From Ashinkailepas kermadecensis (Eukaryota; Arthropoda; Thecostraca; Neolepadidae), in contig JAOTOM010005051.1 in NCBI GenBank assembly GCA_034440615.1, positions 62,001 through 126,000 on the forward strand: a stretch of 64,000 bases of DNA, given 5' to 3'. Position numbers and translations under genes: made by a program. The notes below the pieces were generated by a model. It was not told the DNA's origin. It made no database searches and saw only the letters and a list, made by a program, of their open reading frames with translations. Each line of letters opens with the position of its first letter. Position 1 is the first letter of the stretch. Below, piece after piece: positions 21,774 to 33,761 of this stretch.

Positions 21774-22741
21774 TTAAAGCCGCTCTCATGCAGTCAAAGT
21801 CTGCCCTTTTAAAATTTGGAGCCTTTGCCAAATCATCCTTCATAGTGCCCTCAACTTGTGCCTTGAATCTCACTATGCTATGGTCACTTCTTCCCAGAGT
21901 TTCTCCTAGTCAAGTCTTGAACTAAATCACTTAAATCTGAGAAGACAGGGTCCAAGAATGAGCCCTGCCTCATTGGTTCCGTTACAAACTGGTGTAAGAA
22001 CAGGTCCTCTTCAAGGCATTTCCTTAACATTTTACACGATGGAGGGCCAACACCAACATTTTCATATCTTTTTAGATTAAAGTCACCAATAATAAGGCAT
22101 TTCCTCTGAAAGTTTCTGCTGATTTCCTCACAAATCACTCTATCGAGCTCCAGTTGCTGAGAATGTGGCAAGGTTCATGATCGGTACAAAGCTCCTATCC
22201 TCAGTTTATTGCTGTTGCCTTTTCGCACAGCGACATCAAGCCAAATGGACTCCACAGACACATGTTTTACCACATCTGCTACTTTTTGAGAACTGAATAA
22301 GCTATTCACATAGAGCATGACACCACCCCTTTCCACTGCTGGACCCCTATTGCACGAAAACATATTGTATCCCTGAATCTCATAGTTCTGCAAGTTATCC
22401 CAAAAATACCCCTCACTGACCCATGCCTCAGTAATGCATACAAAATCTGGTTCCTCCTCAGCAACATAACACTTGAACTCATCAAATTTGGATCGAATAC
22501 TCTGAGCATTAAGCATCATGCACTTAACATATGTTCAGTAACCAGCTTTAGCTTTTCATGTTGAGTAGCTCTTTCATCTCTGGATGAGCTACCACCCTGC
22601 CCCCTTGAACTACTGCTATCCCTATTTGCTGACTGTGAGGTTCTATTGCCTGGGCTGTCACTATTGGCATATCCCTGAGATGGCAGTGCCACTTCATCCC
22701 TCCCACTCCACTGTCTAATTTCCCTGAAGGACATGCTCATA

Positions 22742-24294
22742 TACCTTGCTCATATACTCCATATATCCTTGGCACATGGTTGACATGCAGACTGAACTGG
22801 TGGAAGGAACTGTGGAACTGAGCAACTCCCCTGTGGTGCTGCTGCTGGTTTTATTTGCTGCTGGCTTTATTTGTATGTTTATGCATCAATTCCAGGAGTG
22901 CATTTGGATCCTCTGAGGCTTGCATTTGAAATCTCTCAGGCATGCAACAGGCATGCAGCTGCCATGTTTTGCAGAATAGTGCATGACCACACTAAGCTTT
23001 AGTGATTAGGTCATTCATCCTAAGGTTGATTTCTTGGAATTTTTCTTCATAATACCATGTTTATGAAGGTGACTAAGATGATGGGACAACTTAGTTTCTG
23101 TGCAAATGCTTACTTTTCAGGTTGTGAGCAAAATAATGCCAAAAAAGGGGCTTTGAGTTAGGTAACATAGCATACAAAGAAATGTTAAAAAAAAGGAACA
23201 CAACCTAATCTAACCTAGCCTCACCTACCTCTGGAGAAAACAAAGGTAATATTTTGATAAAAGTTGTTTTGGGAATTTTGGGAATCATCTTTCAGAATAC
23301 CATGTTTATGAACATGATTTGGAAGATGTGACCACTTGTTTTTGCCGCTCATGCTTACATCTTGATTTATCATAGCTATAATTTATATAATGCTCCATCC
23401 ATGCTGCACTGCTGTTTTTTTTGTAAGATAATTTATCCATCCCTCACCTGGCTCTTCTCAGATGTGATGAAAGGGACATTCAACACTCAACATAGTTGAT
23501 TCAACACTTCTTCACATAAAAAATGCTTAGTTTTTTCCTCTTTATCACAGATCATGTACCACTATTATTCCACAAGAATGCCAACCAAAACTGCACTGGC
23601 TGCACCAATCGGGCTGTGACGTACGGATAACGTCCAGATATACAGTAGAGTTGTTTTTAGATTATAATAAATTAGTTTATATTAGTTTTACATTAGAGTA
23701 TATTTAATTGTATTAGGTTAGGTTAAGTTAGGTTAAGCTACTTCCACCATCTCATTAAGGCATGTGAACCATTTGTAGAGTTAGCCAATCAAAGACTCAA
23801 TTCGCCGCCAGGTGTCAAGGTGGAAACACGTCGGTGTGGAGCTCCTGCTTTCGAGATAAGTTGTTGCAGAACCGGACAGTATCCTAGGCTTAACTGTGGA
23901 TAGGTATTTAGCAATTACTTCTGTGCATATATTTGCATAGTTTTAGCTCATAAGTTTCTTTTTTTAGCAAGCAGATTCTAATATTTACACCAAGAGACGC
24001 TGCCCAGCGCCATTTTGTCCATTCTGTCTGTCTTTGTCTAGTGTGTCTAGTGTGTCTTTGTCTAGTGTTTTCAGCTAATTATTTCATTTTTGGCAGTTAT
24101 TCAGCAAGTGATTTCTTCTTTCTTTAAAACCAGTCAACTTTCTGCACAGTGATTACCTTGTAAGTGCTGCATAGTTAGGAACTAGCATAGACCTAAGCTT
24201 TGTCGGTTATTTCGCTCTGCTCTGTTATTTGGTAAATCATTCTGCAGCAAGTTACTTTTCAATCGCAATCTAGGAATAAGCTGCAGCCTTTAGG
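22742..24294. other. Repeat debris and probable 5' leader of LINE copy C
   Basis: From 23,020 to about 23,560 there are pieces of the dispersed palindromic element described at 62,262 (ATACCATGTTTATGAA, GTGACCACTTGT, CCTAATCTAACCTAGCC). From roughly 23,760 the sequence leads without obvious break into ORF1 of LINE copy C and is probably its 5' UTR. No second copy reaches this far, so its start cannot be fixed. Confidence 0.4.
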
Positions 24295-25256
24295 ATGGTT
24301 ACTACCAGGATGCAGGCACTAGAGGATGAGGTTAGGGCCCTTAAGGCAGAGCTTTCCAAGCTCAAAGCTTCCCTTGCTTCACAGGGCTGGCCAGAAAGGG
24401 TAACATGTAAGGGGCAGTCTGTACAGGGGCATCCTATGCCCAGGTGGTCACAGGCCACCAGGTAACTGTAGCTTCCCCTGCTGTGGAGGTGGCAGGGAGA
24501 TCTGAAGAGAGAAGTATTCCTAGTGAACAGAAGATTTCTAGTTGTAGCGCACAGGAGGGGCAGTGGTTTAAAGTCAGGGGGTGGAGGATTTGGAGGAGTG
24601 AGCCTAAGCAAGGGGGCAGTGAGTGGCAGGTGGTAGGTGGTAGGAGTGGGAAGCAACCTGGTGAAGCAGCTCAACAGGCAGGAGTAATAACATCCAATAG
24701 GTTCCAGGCACTGGAGGACTGCCCGCAGGATAGTGATAGCAGTGATAGCAGCAAGGAGACTGTGCTGGTGGTAGGAGACTCTTGGGTGCAGAATTTAGAT
24801 AGAGTTTTCTGTAAAGGTAGGAGAGGCAGGAGGTGCATCACCAGGCCTGGTGCCAAGGTTAGAGACCTGGTCCCAGTGGTGGCACAGGCCACCAGTGAGG
24901 ACCAGTTTAGTACAGTTATAGTGCAGGTAGGAGTGAACAACGTAGGTCCTGCTAGGAGTGAGGAGCTGCTGCAGGACTACAGGGCCCTTCTGGCCACCCT
25001 GAAGCAGAGCAAAAGCAGAGTTATTGTGACAGCTATTCTGCCCAGGGCTGAAGTCTCCCCTGAGTGGAGCTCTAGGGCACTGGCGGCCAATGCCAGGGTG
25101 GGTAGGCTCTGCAATGAGTTAGGTTTGACCTTTGTTGACAAGTGGTGCAGGTTTTATGGTTCATGGGACCTCTATCAGAGGGATGGCCTGCACTTCTCCG
25201 AGAAGGGGGTGCAAGTGTTAAGTAAAGTGTATGAACATGTCCTTCAGGGAAACTAG
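24295..25256 (+). pseudogene. CR1 LINE ORF1: coiled coil plus GDSL/SGNH esterase domain, frameshifted
   Basis: The first part, from ATG at 24,295, has a heptad-like helix (LEDEVRALKAELSKLKA). A change of frame near 24,410-24,430 leads into SYAQVVTGHQV and then an esterase domain ending at the TAG of 25,254-25,256. SGNH blocks are visible: VLVVGDSWVQN (block I, Ser), VIVQVGVNNVG (block III, Asn) and DGLHFSEKG (block V, Asp and His). ORF1 proteins with such an esterase are known from CR1-group LINEs and are thought to act in RNP or membrane association. Between coil and esterase lies a basic, Ser/Gln-rich stretch. The frame change means this copy is probably dead unless frameshifting occurs. 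The esterase frame itself is open for 270 codons. Confidence 0.85.
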
Positions 25257-25453
25257 ATAATGGGGTGGGGAGGGAAGAAGTGGCATTACCATCTCATGAA
25301 TTATGCCAATAGTGACAGCATAGGTAATAGAACCTCACAGTCAGCAAATAGGGATGGCAGTAGATCAAGGAGGCAGAGTGGTAGCTCATCCGCAGATGAT
25401 AGAGCTACTCAGCATGAAAAACCAAAGATGGTTATGGAACATTTCTTAAGTGT

Positions 25454-28266
25454 ATGATGCTTAATGTTCAGAGTATTCGATCCAAATTTGACGAGTTCAA
25501 GTGTTATGTTGCTGATGAGGAACCAGATTTTGTTTGCATTACTGAGGCATGGGTCAGTGAGGGGTATTTTGGGGATAACTTGCAGGACTATGAGATCCAG
25601 GGATACAATATGTTTTCATGCAATAGGGGTCCAGCAGTGAAAGGGGGTGATGTAATGCTCTATGTGAATAGCTTATTCAGTTCTCAAAAAGTAGCAGATG
25701 GGGTAAAAAATGTGTCTGTGGAGTCCATTTGGCTTGATGTTTCTGTGGGAAAAGGCAACAGCAATAAACTGAGAATAGGAGCTTTGTACCGATCAGGAAC
25801 CTTGCCACATTCTCAGCAACTGGAGCTTGATAAGGTGATTTGTGAGGAAATCAGTAGAAACTTTCAGAGGAAATGCCTTATTCTTGGTGACTTTAATCTA
25901 AAAGGATATGAAAATGTTGGTGTTGGCTCCCCAGCATGTAAACTGTTTAGGAAATGCCTTGAAGAGGACCTGTTCTTACACCAGTTTGTAACAGAACCAA
26001 CTAGGCAGGGCTCATCCTTGGACCTTGTCTTCTCGGATTTAAGTGGATTAGTTCAAGACTTGACTGTAGGAGAAACTCTGGGAAGAAGTGACCATAACAT
26101 AGTGAGATTCAAGGCACATGTAGCAGGGACAATCAAGGATAATTTGGCAAAGGTTCCAAATTTTAACAGGGCAGACTTTGAGTGCATGAGAGCAGCTTTA
26201 AGTGCCATAAAATGGGAAGAAGAATTCTCCGATTTAAATGCCTGTGAAATGTGGGAAAAGTTCAAATCTTACTTGAGGGAAATTCAGATTAGACATGTCC
26301 CCCAAAAGCAAAGGTGCAAAAGAAGAGCAGGAAAGCCAGCATGGCTTACACCAGCTTTGACAAAAGCAATTAAGGCTAAGAAAGATGCATGTAGAGTATT
26401 TAAGGAAGCTTCAAATATAGTAAATCTAAGGTTGTATCAAAAAGCTAGAGATGCTGTGAAACAGAAAACCAGAGCAGCAAAGCGAGCAAAAGAATTGGAT
26501 TTGGCTAGGAACTGTAATGGGGACAGTAAAAAGTTCTTAAGTTTCTACAAGCTAAGTAAAGTTTCAAGCACAATTGGTCCACTGGAAGTAAATGGGATTA
26601 TTTTGAGTGAGGATAGTGAGATGGTTGAGGAATTGAGCAAGCAGTTTAAATCAGTGTTTACATTGGAGGATGTGACAAATCTGCCAACTGTGAACCACAG
26701 CCCAGCAACAGGTGATCAGTTACATGATGTTGATTTCATTGACAGTGATGTTGTTTTGAATTATGTCAGGAAAATAAAGCCAAACAAGGCAGCAGGACCT
26801 GATGGAATCTATGCTAGGGTATTGCGGGAAGCTGAAAAATAATTGGCAATTCCACTTAGTATAATATTTTGTAGATCAGTTTCACAAAATGAAATTCCAA
26901 CCGATTGGAAAAGGGCAAATGTAGTTCCTATTTTCAAGAAAGGAGAAAGAGGGAAAGTTGAAAACTATAGGCCAGTAAGCCTCACATCACTAGTCTGCAA
27001 GGTACTTGAATCAATTATCAAGGATAAAATAGTTAGTTTTCTGGAAGGAAACAGAGTGATTCAAGATACTCCACATGGGTTTAGAAAAGGGCGATCATGT
27101 CTCACAAATCTCTTGGACTTTTTAATTTTGCTACAGAACAATTTGATAAGGGAAATCAGGTTGATGTAGCATATCTTGACTTTAGCAAGGCCTTTGACAA
27201 GGTACCTCATAAACGGTTAATGATGCAGCTTCAGGCCCATGGTATTGTGGGTAACATCCTAAAATGGATAGGGTTGTGGCTTTCAGATAGACAGCAGAGA
27301 GTGATGCTAAATGGTACAAAATCATCATGGCAAAATGTTCTTAGTGGAGTCCCCCAAGGGTCAGTATTGGGACCACTATTGTTCATTATGTTTGTAAATA
27401 ACATTGAAAGTGGCCTAAGCAGTAAGGTTTTGAAATTTGCACGTGATTTGAAGGTCTTTAGGGCAATAACAGGGCACAAAGAGCAGGTCTTGCTGCAGAA
27501 AGACTTAGACGAGCTTGTGAAGTGGTCCGAAAAATGGCAAATGAAATTTAATTTTGATAAGTGCAAAATCATGCATGTAGGTATGCAGCATATCAAGGCT
27601 CCATACTTGATGGGTGGCCAAGTACTATCTGTGACTCAGCAGGAGAAGGACTTAGGTGTTATTTTTAACACAAAATTGGGGGCATCAGAACAGACCAAAG
27701 AAGCCAGGAAGAAGGCACTAAGAATGCTTGGGGCAATAAATAGGAATGTATCATACAAAAGTGAGGAAGTCATCAGGAAGCTTTATTGTGCATATGTCAG
27801 GCCACATCTGGAATATTGTGTCCAAGCTTGGTCCCCTAGTTATGAAAGAGATTGTTGGCTTTTAGAGAGAGTACAAAAGAGGGCAACAAAAATGGTGAAT
27901 GGTATGGGCAACCTGGCATATGAGGAAAGATTGAAGAAATTGAATATGTTTTCACTTAGATATAGAAGGCTGAGAGGAGATCTCATCGAGGTCTTTAAAT
28001 TTGTTCATGGTCAGGAACAGGGTTGTCTCAGGGAACTGTTTGAATTTAACCGAAATGATGCAATTAGAGGTCATCAATTCAAAATTAAAGTTAATCACAG
28101 CAGGACAAGGTTAAGACAGTCCTTCTTCACCAACAGGGTAGTAGAACACTGGAACTGGCTGCCAGAAACCATTGTCAGTAGCAACACACTGAACATCTTT
28201 AAGAACAGCATAGACAATCATTATAAGAATAGGGGGCTTGTTTTTCTGTATTCCAGGGAGAGTTGA
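25454..28266 (+). pseudogene. CR1 LINE ORF2 (APE endonuclease + reverse transcriptase), copy C
   Basis: From MMLNVQSIRSK at 25,454 it encodes an AP-type endonuclease (Asn in LNVQS, Glu in ITEAW, GALYR, GDFNLKG, LDLVFS, SDHN) followed by the RT. RT motifs in order are FKKGERGKVENYRPVSL, HGFRKGRSC, YLDFSKAFDKVPH, SGVPQGSVLGPLLF, the catalytic box, then a conserved C-terminus (YVRPHLEYCVQAW, FFTNRVVEHWN). Three lesions are clear: AAA-TAA at 26,840-26,842 where copy A has GAA; a one-base deletion near 27,125; and CGT at 27,442-27,444, turning FADD into FARD. The endonuclease half is intact. Total length without the lesions would be about 935 codons, normal for this clade. Confidence 0.92.
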
Positions 28267-28366
28267 TCAACACATTTGATGGACAACTGGTTCAGTGTAC
28301 AGAGTGCAACCAAGAAGGGCCCTTGTGGCTCATAGTTGCACTGATCTTTTATGTCTTTTATGTCTT

Positions 28367-29927
28367 ATGCCATACCTATGACGTCATCACACCATACCGA
28401 TGTGACCATGACGTCATCATTCAAGTTGAAAAGGAAGCATGAGCAGCAAAAACAAGTGGTCGCATCTTCCGAATCACGTTCATAAACATCATATTCGAAG
28501 AAAAAAATCCCAAAATTCCCAAAACACCATTTAACAAAAATTTACCAAAACAAATCCCAAAAGTAAAATTAGAAAAATGTCAAGCATTTTTTTTTCTCAA
28601 AATTAAAAAAGAAACCTAGCCCAGCCTAACCCATCCTAACCTAAGCTGCTTTTGAAGAAAAAATCCATTTTCCCCCAAAAAAATGTGAAAAAAAATTTGG
28701 GAAACTTTTTGGTATTACTGTGCTTTAGGTGGTAACAAGAAAAGTTTGAAATGCATGTTCATCCATAAAGCAAACAAATGTGTTAGGTTTCACTAGGTTC
28801 AGTTAGTTTAGGTTATTTAAGTTGGAAATTAAAAAATCTTCATATTTACTTCCACAGAAAATAAGTGGTCCCATCAACTTAGTCACTGCCAAAAGCATGG
28901 TATTCTAAATAAAAACTACCCCAAAAAACAACAAAAAAACACCTCATACTGCAAATTTACCAGGAAATCTTGAGTTGCAATGCCAACATACCTACTTAGC
29001 TCATAATAAACAATTATAGAAACTGGCAGGGTGTGCTACCAGCTATAACATGAGAATATAAACATACCTACTGCCCGCCAGCCTTGACATGAGACATGGC
29101 ATAATTAATGGGCACTGGAAATAAAAATGGTAAATTTGTAGTTGAAAATAATATTTTTATTTGTTGCAATTTTTATCAATGCAATGCTTATGAAAGCACT
29201 GAACATGATATGATCACTCATTTTTCCTCTGCAAATGCATACTTTTCAGTTGTGAGGCAAAATAACACCCAAAAAGGGGCATGAAGTTGTGATGTGCAAA
29301 TATGTGCAAAACTTGTCTTGTGGGTACCTTAAACTGCAATAGTACCATTGAAATAAGGGCAGGGGAAGCAGTGGTTTCCTGACACATTGTTTCCCAAACA
29401 CCTACCTTTTGATTTCTCCTGCATCTTATTCAGCACATAAATAACAAAAAGATGGTGGTATTCATAAATGATGGATCTTTTTCTGACAAAATATAAAAGT
29501 CTGATTGCATAATTATACCAATTATTTGTGTATGGAGCTAGTGAAGTCTGTGGACATCATTTTTAGGCCTAAGAAAACCATGACCTGTGATGTGACCTCC
29601 AACCTCCAATATTTTTTGCAATCACATCAGTATTATTTAGTGGTTACTAATAACTTGTACACAACAGCTACAGTGAAGTAACCCTGCACAGCCACATTTT
29701 CATGTTTGGAATATGGCACACCACTACAAAATAATTATCTTGTATAGTTGCTCTTTGCAAGTGGTTAGAGGATTTTCATCACAAGGAGCTATTTGAATAC
29801 AGATAGCTTGTTCATTTTTTGTGTTCAGTGAACAGTACAATTACTGGTTTGGCCACAGAGAAGCTGCAGTAGAGCTACTTGTTGCATGTCTTAAGTGTTT
29901 GGAAACGTCCCATCTTCCCCTACATTA
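28367..29927. other. AT-rich repeat debris, no gene
   Basis: Pieces of the palindromic element family are recognisable at about 28,435-28,650 (AAGTGGTCGCATC, then CCTAACC-type runs) and 29,165-29,290 (ATGATCACTCATTTT, TACTTTTCAGTTG). The remainder holds nothing I can name. Confidence 0.45.
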
Positions 29928-30672
29928 GTCGGTTTTACAGCGGAACTTTGCTCCCAGGTCCCGTGATCTCAGGAACAAGATAGAGGGAGAAGACCCGGCA
30001 TAGTGATCTGCATAAATTAAAAGCGACCACCAAATATAATTCTCGCATCAGTTTGAATAACAAAATATGTTTTACTATTGACGCTGCTGAAATAAGTAGA
30101 ATTAAACCTACGAATATCAGCAAATTGCAATACGCTTTCTAATTTACGTCAAGACTGCACTCAGCTCTATGGTATCTGGCAGCCGACAGATGACTTCCAG
30201 ATGACAAATTGGCGCTGTGGTTAAATTAGCGAAGGATACGGTTATAAGCCATCTGAGCAACGAAAATATAAAGTACGGTTATTTCAAGCCATTATAAATC
30301 CATACCTGATACTGCCGAACGGTAACAGACAAACCCAAGTAGGACGCCCATGCACCGACTGATATGTTGCCTGCCGCGTACTGGGATATAGGTTTCGGAA
30401 TATAAAATGGGTTAAGGAAAATTATACTAAAACAATCAGTCTAAAATCGTTTTATTCTCACCACCAAGAAACAAGTTTTGTCAATGAAAAAGCTGAGAAA
30501 ATTGAGTGAAATCAATTCGTTAATAATAAATGTTCTTCGGTGTACTTTTTTAGTTCATGTCTGAATTCATCAAGACATGACATTCTGTCTTCATGTTTAG
30601 GTGAAGCAAGGAATGACTTGGAAGGATGAAAAGCGACTAGACGGGAGAGCAAATTGCCGTTGTAAAACCGAC
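29928..30672. mobile_element. 745-bp MITE with TA target duplication
   Basis: Terminal inverted repeats of about 28 bp begin GTCGGTTTTACA at 29,928 and end with its complement TGTAAAACCGAC at 30,672. The next bases CGG(A/C)A(C/A)TTTGCTC also match. TA lies on both sides (29,926 and 30,673). A TA duplication suggests a Tc1/mariner-type mobiliser. No transposase coding. Confidence 0.8.
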
Positions 30673-33600
30673 TATTGACAAGGGTGTAGCTCGAGTTCTA
30701 GGATACATGCCTACTCACAACTTTCCAGATGGCATCCAAAGCATTCTGATTCAGTTTTAGAACAAGCTACATAATGATTTTGCATGTGATGTGAACCGAC
30801 ATACAGCCTAATACCCTGGAACCTTTCAACCTATTTATAAAGGACTACCTGGGTAGCTAGGTACCTACATACCTACCTCGGTCCTACAGGTTAGTTTTTT
30901 GGCCTTAGGGCGCTTCGACTAGAATTGATCATACGCGCCCACGGTCCAAGGTAGAACAGCGAGGAGATATAAGCACAATAGCAGAATCCACAATAAACAA
31001 AAGCAGGTCACGAGCAAGCACACGCAAAGCCTACATAACCACTTCGAAAGGCCAGCAGATAGGCTGGTTAACGGTTCCAATTTTGTTCATACAGACTCGC
31101 ATCAGTACCTATTTGGTACCAGTACCCAGACAACCAACCTCCAACACAATCCAGTAACAAACACAAGCGCAAGAGAAAGGATGCGCAGCGTTCGTCGGTG
31201 ATGCGTCGTCACTCAAGAGCTTTCACGTGTTCCATGTTTTGTGCGTGTTCGATGCAGTATATTTAATGAAGTCATGACATTACCGCAAAGGTGGCGCAAA
31301 TTAACTTTATGCTTCGGCACGCCTCTAAAGGCACGCCTCTCCCCCACGTTTCAGCACTATTCGGACAGCAGCATCCAGGAATTTCTTCGCATCCTTACAA
31401 GCTGATATTGAGCTTTGTTATTCCCCTGGTCGAGCTAAAAATTGCTGTTGACATCAGTCCACATACTTTTTGTATTGATTGTGATAGTGCCACTGTTGTG
31501 CAACATGTCTATGCACGTTAAATGTGCATCATATTGTTTGTTGCATGTTGCACAAAGCCTAGGAAAGATCTAAGAATTGTCATAGGGGACGAAACATTTG
31601 TCAGGAAGAGCGATTCTGGCTGATAAAAAAAATCGTGGGGGTGGGGATGTGCAATCGAGCAAACTGAATGGGTGCCTTTTTCTTCCAAGTGGCACCTCTG
31701 GATGAAAAATTCGAGTGAGGGGCGTACTCGGGGGAGCATGCCATCAGTGCCCCCACCCTGTGTATGCGCCCCTGCACAAAGCAGGGGTGCCGGGTAGATT
31801 CAGGAGAGTAAGCTCTGACGATTCCCACTCATGCCATGGAATTTCATATAATTTTCCATAGAATGCCTGCTCTCGCGACCTTCGAACGTCAAAACAATCT
31901 TGGAGAATAGCATCTTGCCGGACACACTACATTGACGTTGCTTAGCTGGTTACTTGGACATTAACAAAAAATTGTGTTCAGTACTTTAGAAAGCATTAAT
32001 GATGCATGCATGCCAAATTATATCTTCATAGAAATGCATCTAATAATTGAGAAAATTGTATGTTCCAAAGAGGTTGGAATATATGACGTCATACAACGCA
32101 CACACTCAAGGGTCCTGTTCACGGCAGAGTATATTAAAGAACGGGTACACCCAAGTTTAGTATATTCTCAGATCTAGTATATACTGTGCCTTGGTGACGT
32201 CACAGCTATAATATGCGATATTCTACTAGAATGTGGTGGACATCTGGCGGATTATAGAATCCTATAGTATAATATTCCAAATCTAGCAGATTCCTGGCAA
32301 TTGGTGATATAGTGCCGCAACCGCGGCAACAATTTCACGTCCTTCATTTGTCTTATTTTGCTATAATTTTCATTAGAAAAGAACATATGGTGCTATGGCA
32401 TGCTTTACTTTCTCCTGTATTCAGCTGACACGAGAAAGCAAAGTTCCCTTGTTTTTCTTTTTTTTATGATGACATGAAAAAAGGTACAAAGAATGAGAAA
32501 GAACGTTCAATTTCATTTAACCGTAGCTTCCTTTTCTGCTGAAGCTCGACGCACGACCGGCCTCGAGGGCCAGCCGGTCGTCATGGCAACGACTTAGGCC
32601 CCGCCCTCCGGGAGTCGGCCGGCCGGTTTTGTGTAATGTCCTCGTTTACCGGCAAGGAAACATACTTTTTCGGGGTGATACAAGTAAAAACGATCCGGAT
32701 TCGTATGTAGAATTCTTCAGGAATTCGCATGGTATCAAATTTGCCTACATACAATACAAATTGTCTGCGTAAAGCCGTGGAAAATATTGGCTATTTTGGC
32801 TTGAGAAGCACGCAAAGTGCGGCCGAGTATCGCCTTGGCTACGTCACAGACCCGGAACAACTTGGCCCCCCGGTTCACGGAGCCTGCGGTCGCTGCGGCT
32901 CTGCGGTCAAAATAGGCTCCGCCTACCACCGAAACGTCATCAGTAGCGGGACGCACTTGAACACCGTCGCGGCCCGCCGCGGTCAAAGCATGCGTCAAAT
33001 CTTGCGCAGGACATACATTTATAAAGGAAAATATGTGGACGACGCCGATGAATTGCCAAATACCTATAATATTAGGCTTAAAAATAGGTTGGATGATTCT
33101 TTTTAGACAGCAAAATCTTGTTTTGAGTTATAAGTAGTGGTTGATAGGGTGAGATTTATGCTAAGTTGGTGCGAACTATACAGGCCCCTTAAAGGAGGCA
33201 TGGATGGAGTCTGAAATTATTGGTAGGGCACTCAAGCCACATGTGTTGCATGGAATCGGACGAATAGGACTGTATATGTAAGGTAGATAGACATTGATGA
33301 GGGTGTGGTATGTTGGTAGATGGATTCTTTGAACTTATGGATATGGGCGCCAAATGGCCCTGTAGTCAGCACAACCTTAAACCCAAATAATAAATAAATC
33401 AAAGAAATTAAGGATGTGGTGCTGGTTGGGGTCTAAGTGTCTTTTTGCCAGGGTTATGGTATCTTACCTTTTCAGGCTTAACCTGGATCGGCCCTTGTGG
33501 CTCTTATTAAGTCTGATCACTTTATGACTTATGTTTGTGCCTTCTGTCTGTCGGGTTAATATTTGCTTTATTTTGGTGCTTCTATTGTTGAAGAATAGGT

Positions 33601-33761
33601 TGATGTACAGCCCTTTCCAGTTCAGACAGCCCATTCCAACTCTGAGGCATGTCCTCTTTCCTTCACAGCCAGGGGTGTTGTTTTGTATACTTTTGAGGGG
33701 GCCAGTGCCCCCTGAATGGTGATTTTGCTCCTAACCATTTAAACTTTTAACATGTGACTAT
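30673..33761. other. No gene recognised; CpG-rich patch at 32,540-33,000
   Basis: Mostly AT-rich. Around 31,720-31,800 there is a CCCC/GGGG palindromic element end (GCGCCCCTGCAC). At 33,345-33,390 lies a copy of the short retroposon tail (GGGCGCCAAATGGCCCTGTA to AAACCCAAATAA), without a clear duplication. A CpG-rich patch is listed separately. Confidence 0.4.
32540..33000. promoter_or_regulatory. CpG-rich patch, possible promoter
   Basis: Many CpGs in otherwise AT-rich surroundings, a GC-box-like CCCCGCCCTCC near 32,597 and TGACGTAGCC (minus strand) near 32,840. No transcript or first exon could be recognised on either strand. It may equally be a young GC-rich repeat. Confidence 0.2.

Larger units (their letters stand above)
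18379..22519 (-). pseudogene. CR1 LINE ORF2, broken copy B
   Basis: The N-terminal endonuclease (LNAQSIRSKFDEF, CITEAWVSEG, GALYRS, GDFNLK) lies between 22,519 and 21,775. The remaining endonuclease and RT lie between 20,640 and 18,480. RT blocks are recognisable: FKKGERGKVENYRPVSL, VDVAYLDFSKAFDKVPHKR and SGLPQGSVLGPLLF. The catalytic box reads FADY instead of FADD near 19,235, so the second metal-binding Asp is lost. Besides three insertions there are stops and frameshifts, for example around 19,385 and in the SINE-disrupted C-terminus. It is inactive; relative to copy C it shows scattered substitutions throughout. Confidence 0.88.
18142..22741 (-). mobile_element. CR1-type LINE (copy B) with nested insertions
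   Basis: On the minus strand it runs from the last codons of ORF1 (VYEHVLQGN-type sequence near 22,735) through ORF2 to the 3' repeat TTTATGTCTT at 18,142. It is interrupted by SINEs at 18,320-18,480 and 20,250-20,395 and by a 1.13-kb TTAA element at 20,644-21,773, which itself contains a SINE. Removing these restores colinearity with copy C. Confidence 0.92.
24295..28366 (+). mobile_element. CR1-type LINE (copy C), longest copy
   Basis: ORF1, a ~200-bp inter-ORF segment, ORF2 and a ~100-bp 3' UTR ending in TTTATGTC-type repeats. The start is placed at the first ORF1 codon; a 5' UTR probably extends further left. Copies A, B, D1 and D2 are all shorter versions of this sequence. Confidence 0.92.

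Noticed and set aside
32729..33106. 125-codon open frame in the CpG-rich patch
   Set aside because: No family resemblance; composition follows the local CpG content. Kept only as a possible regulatory patch.
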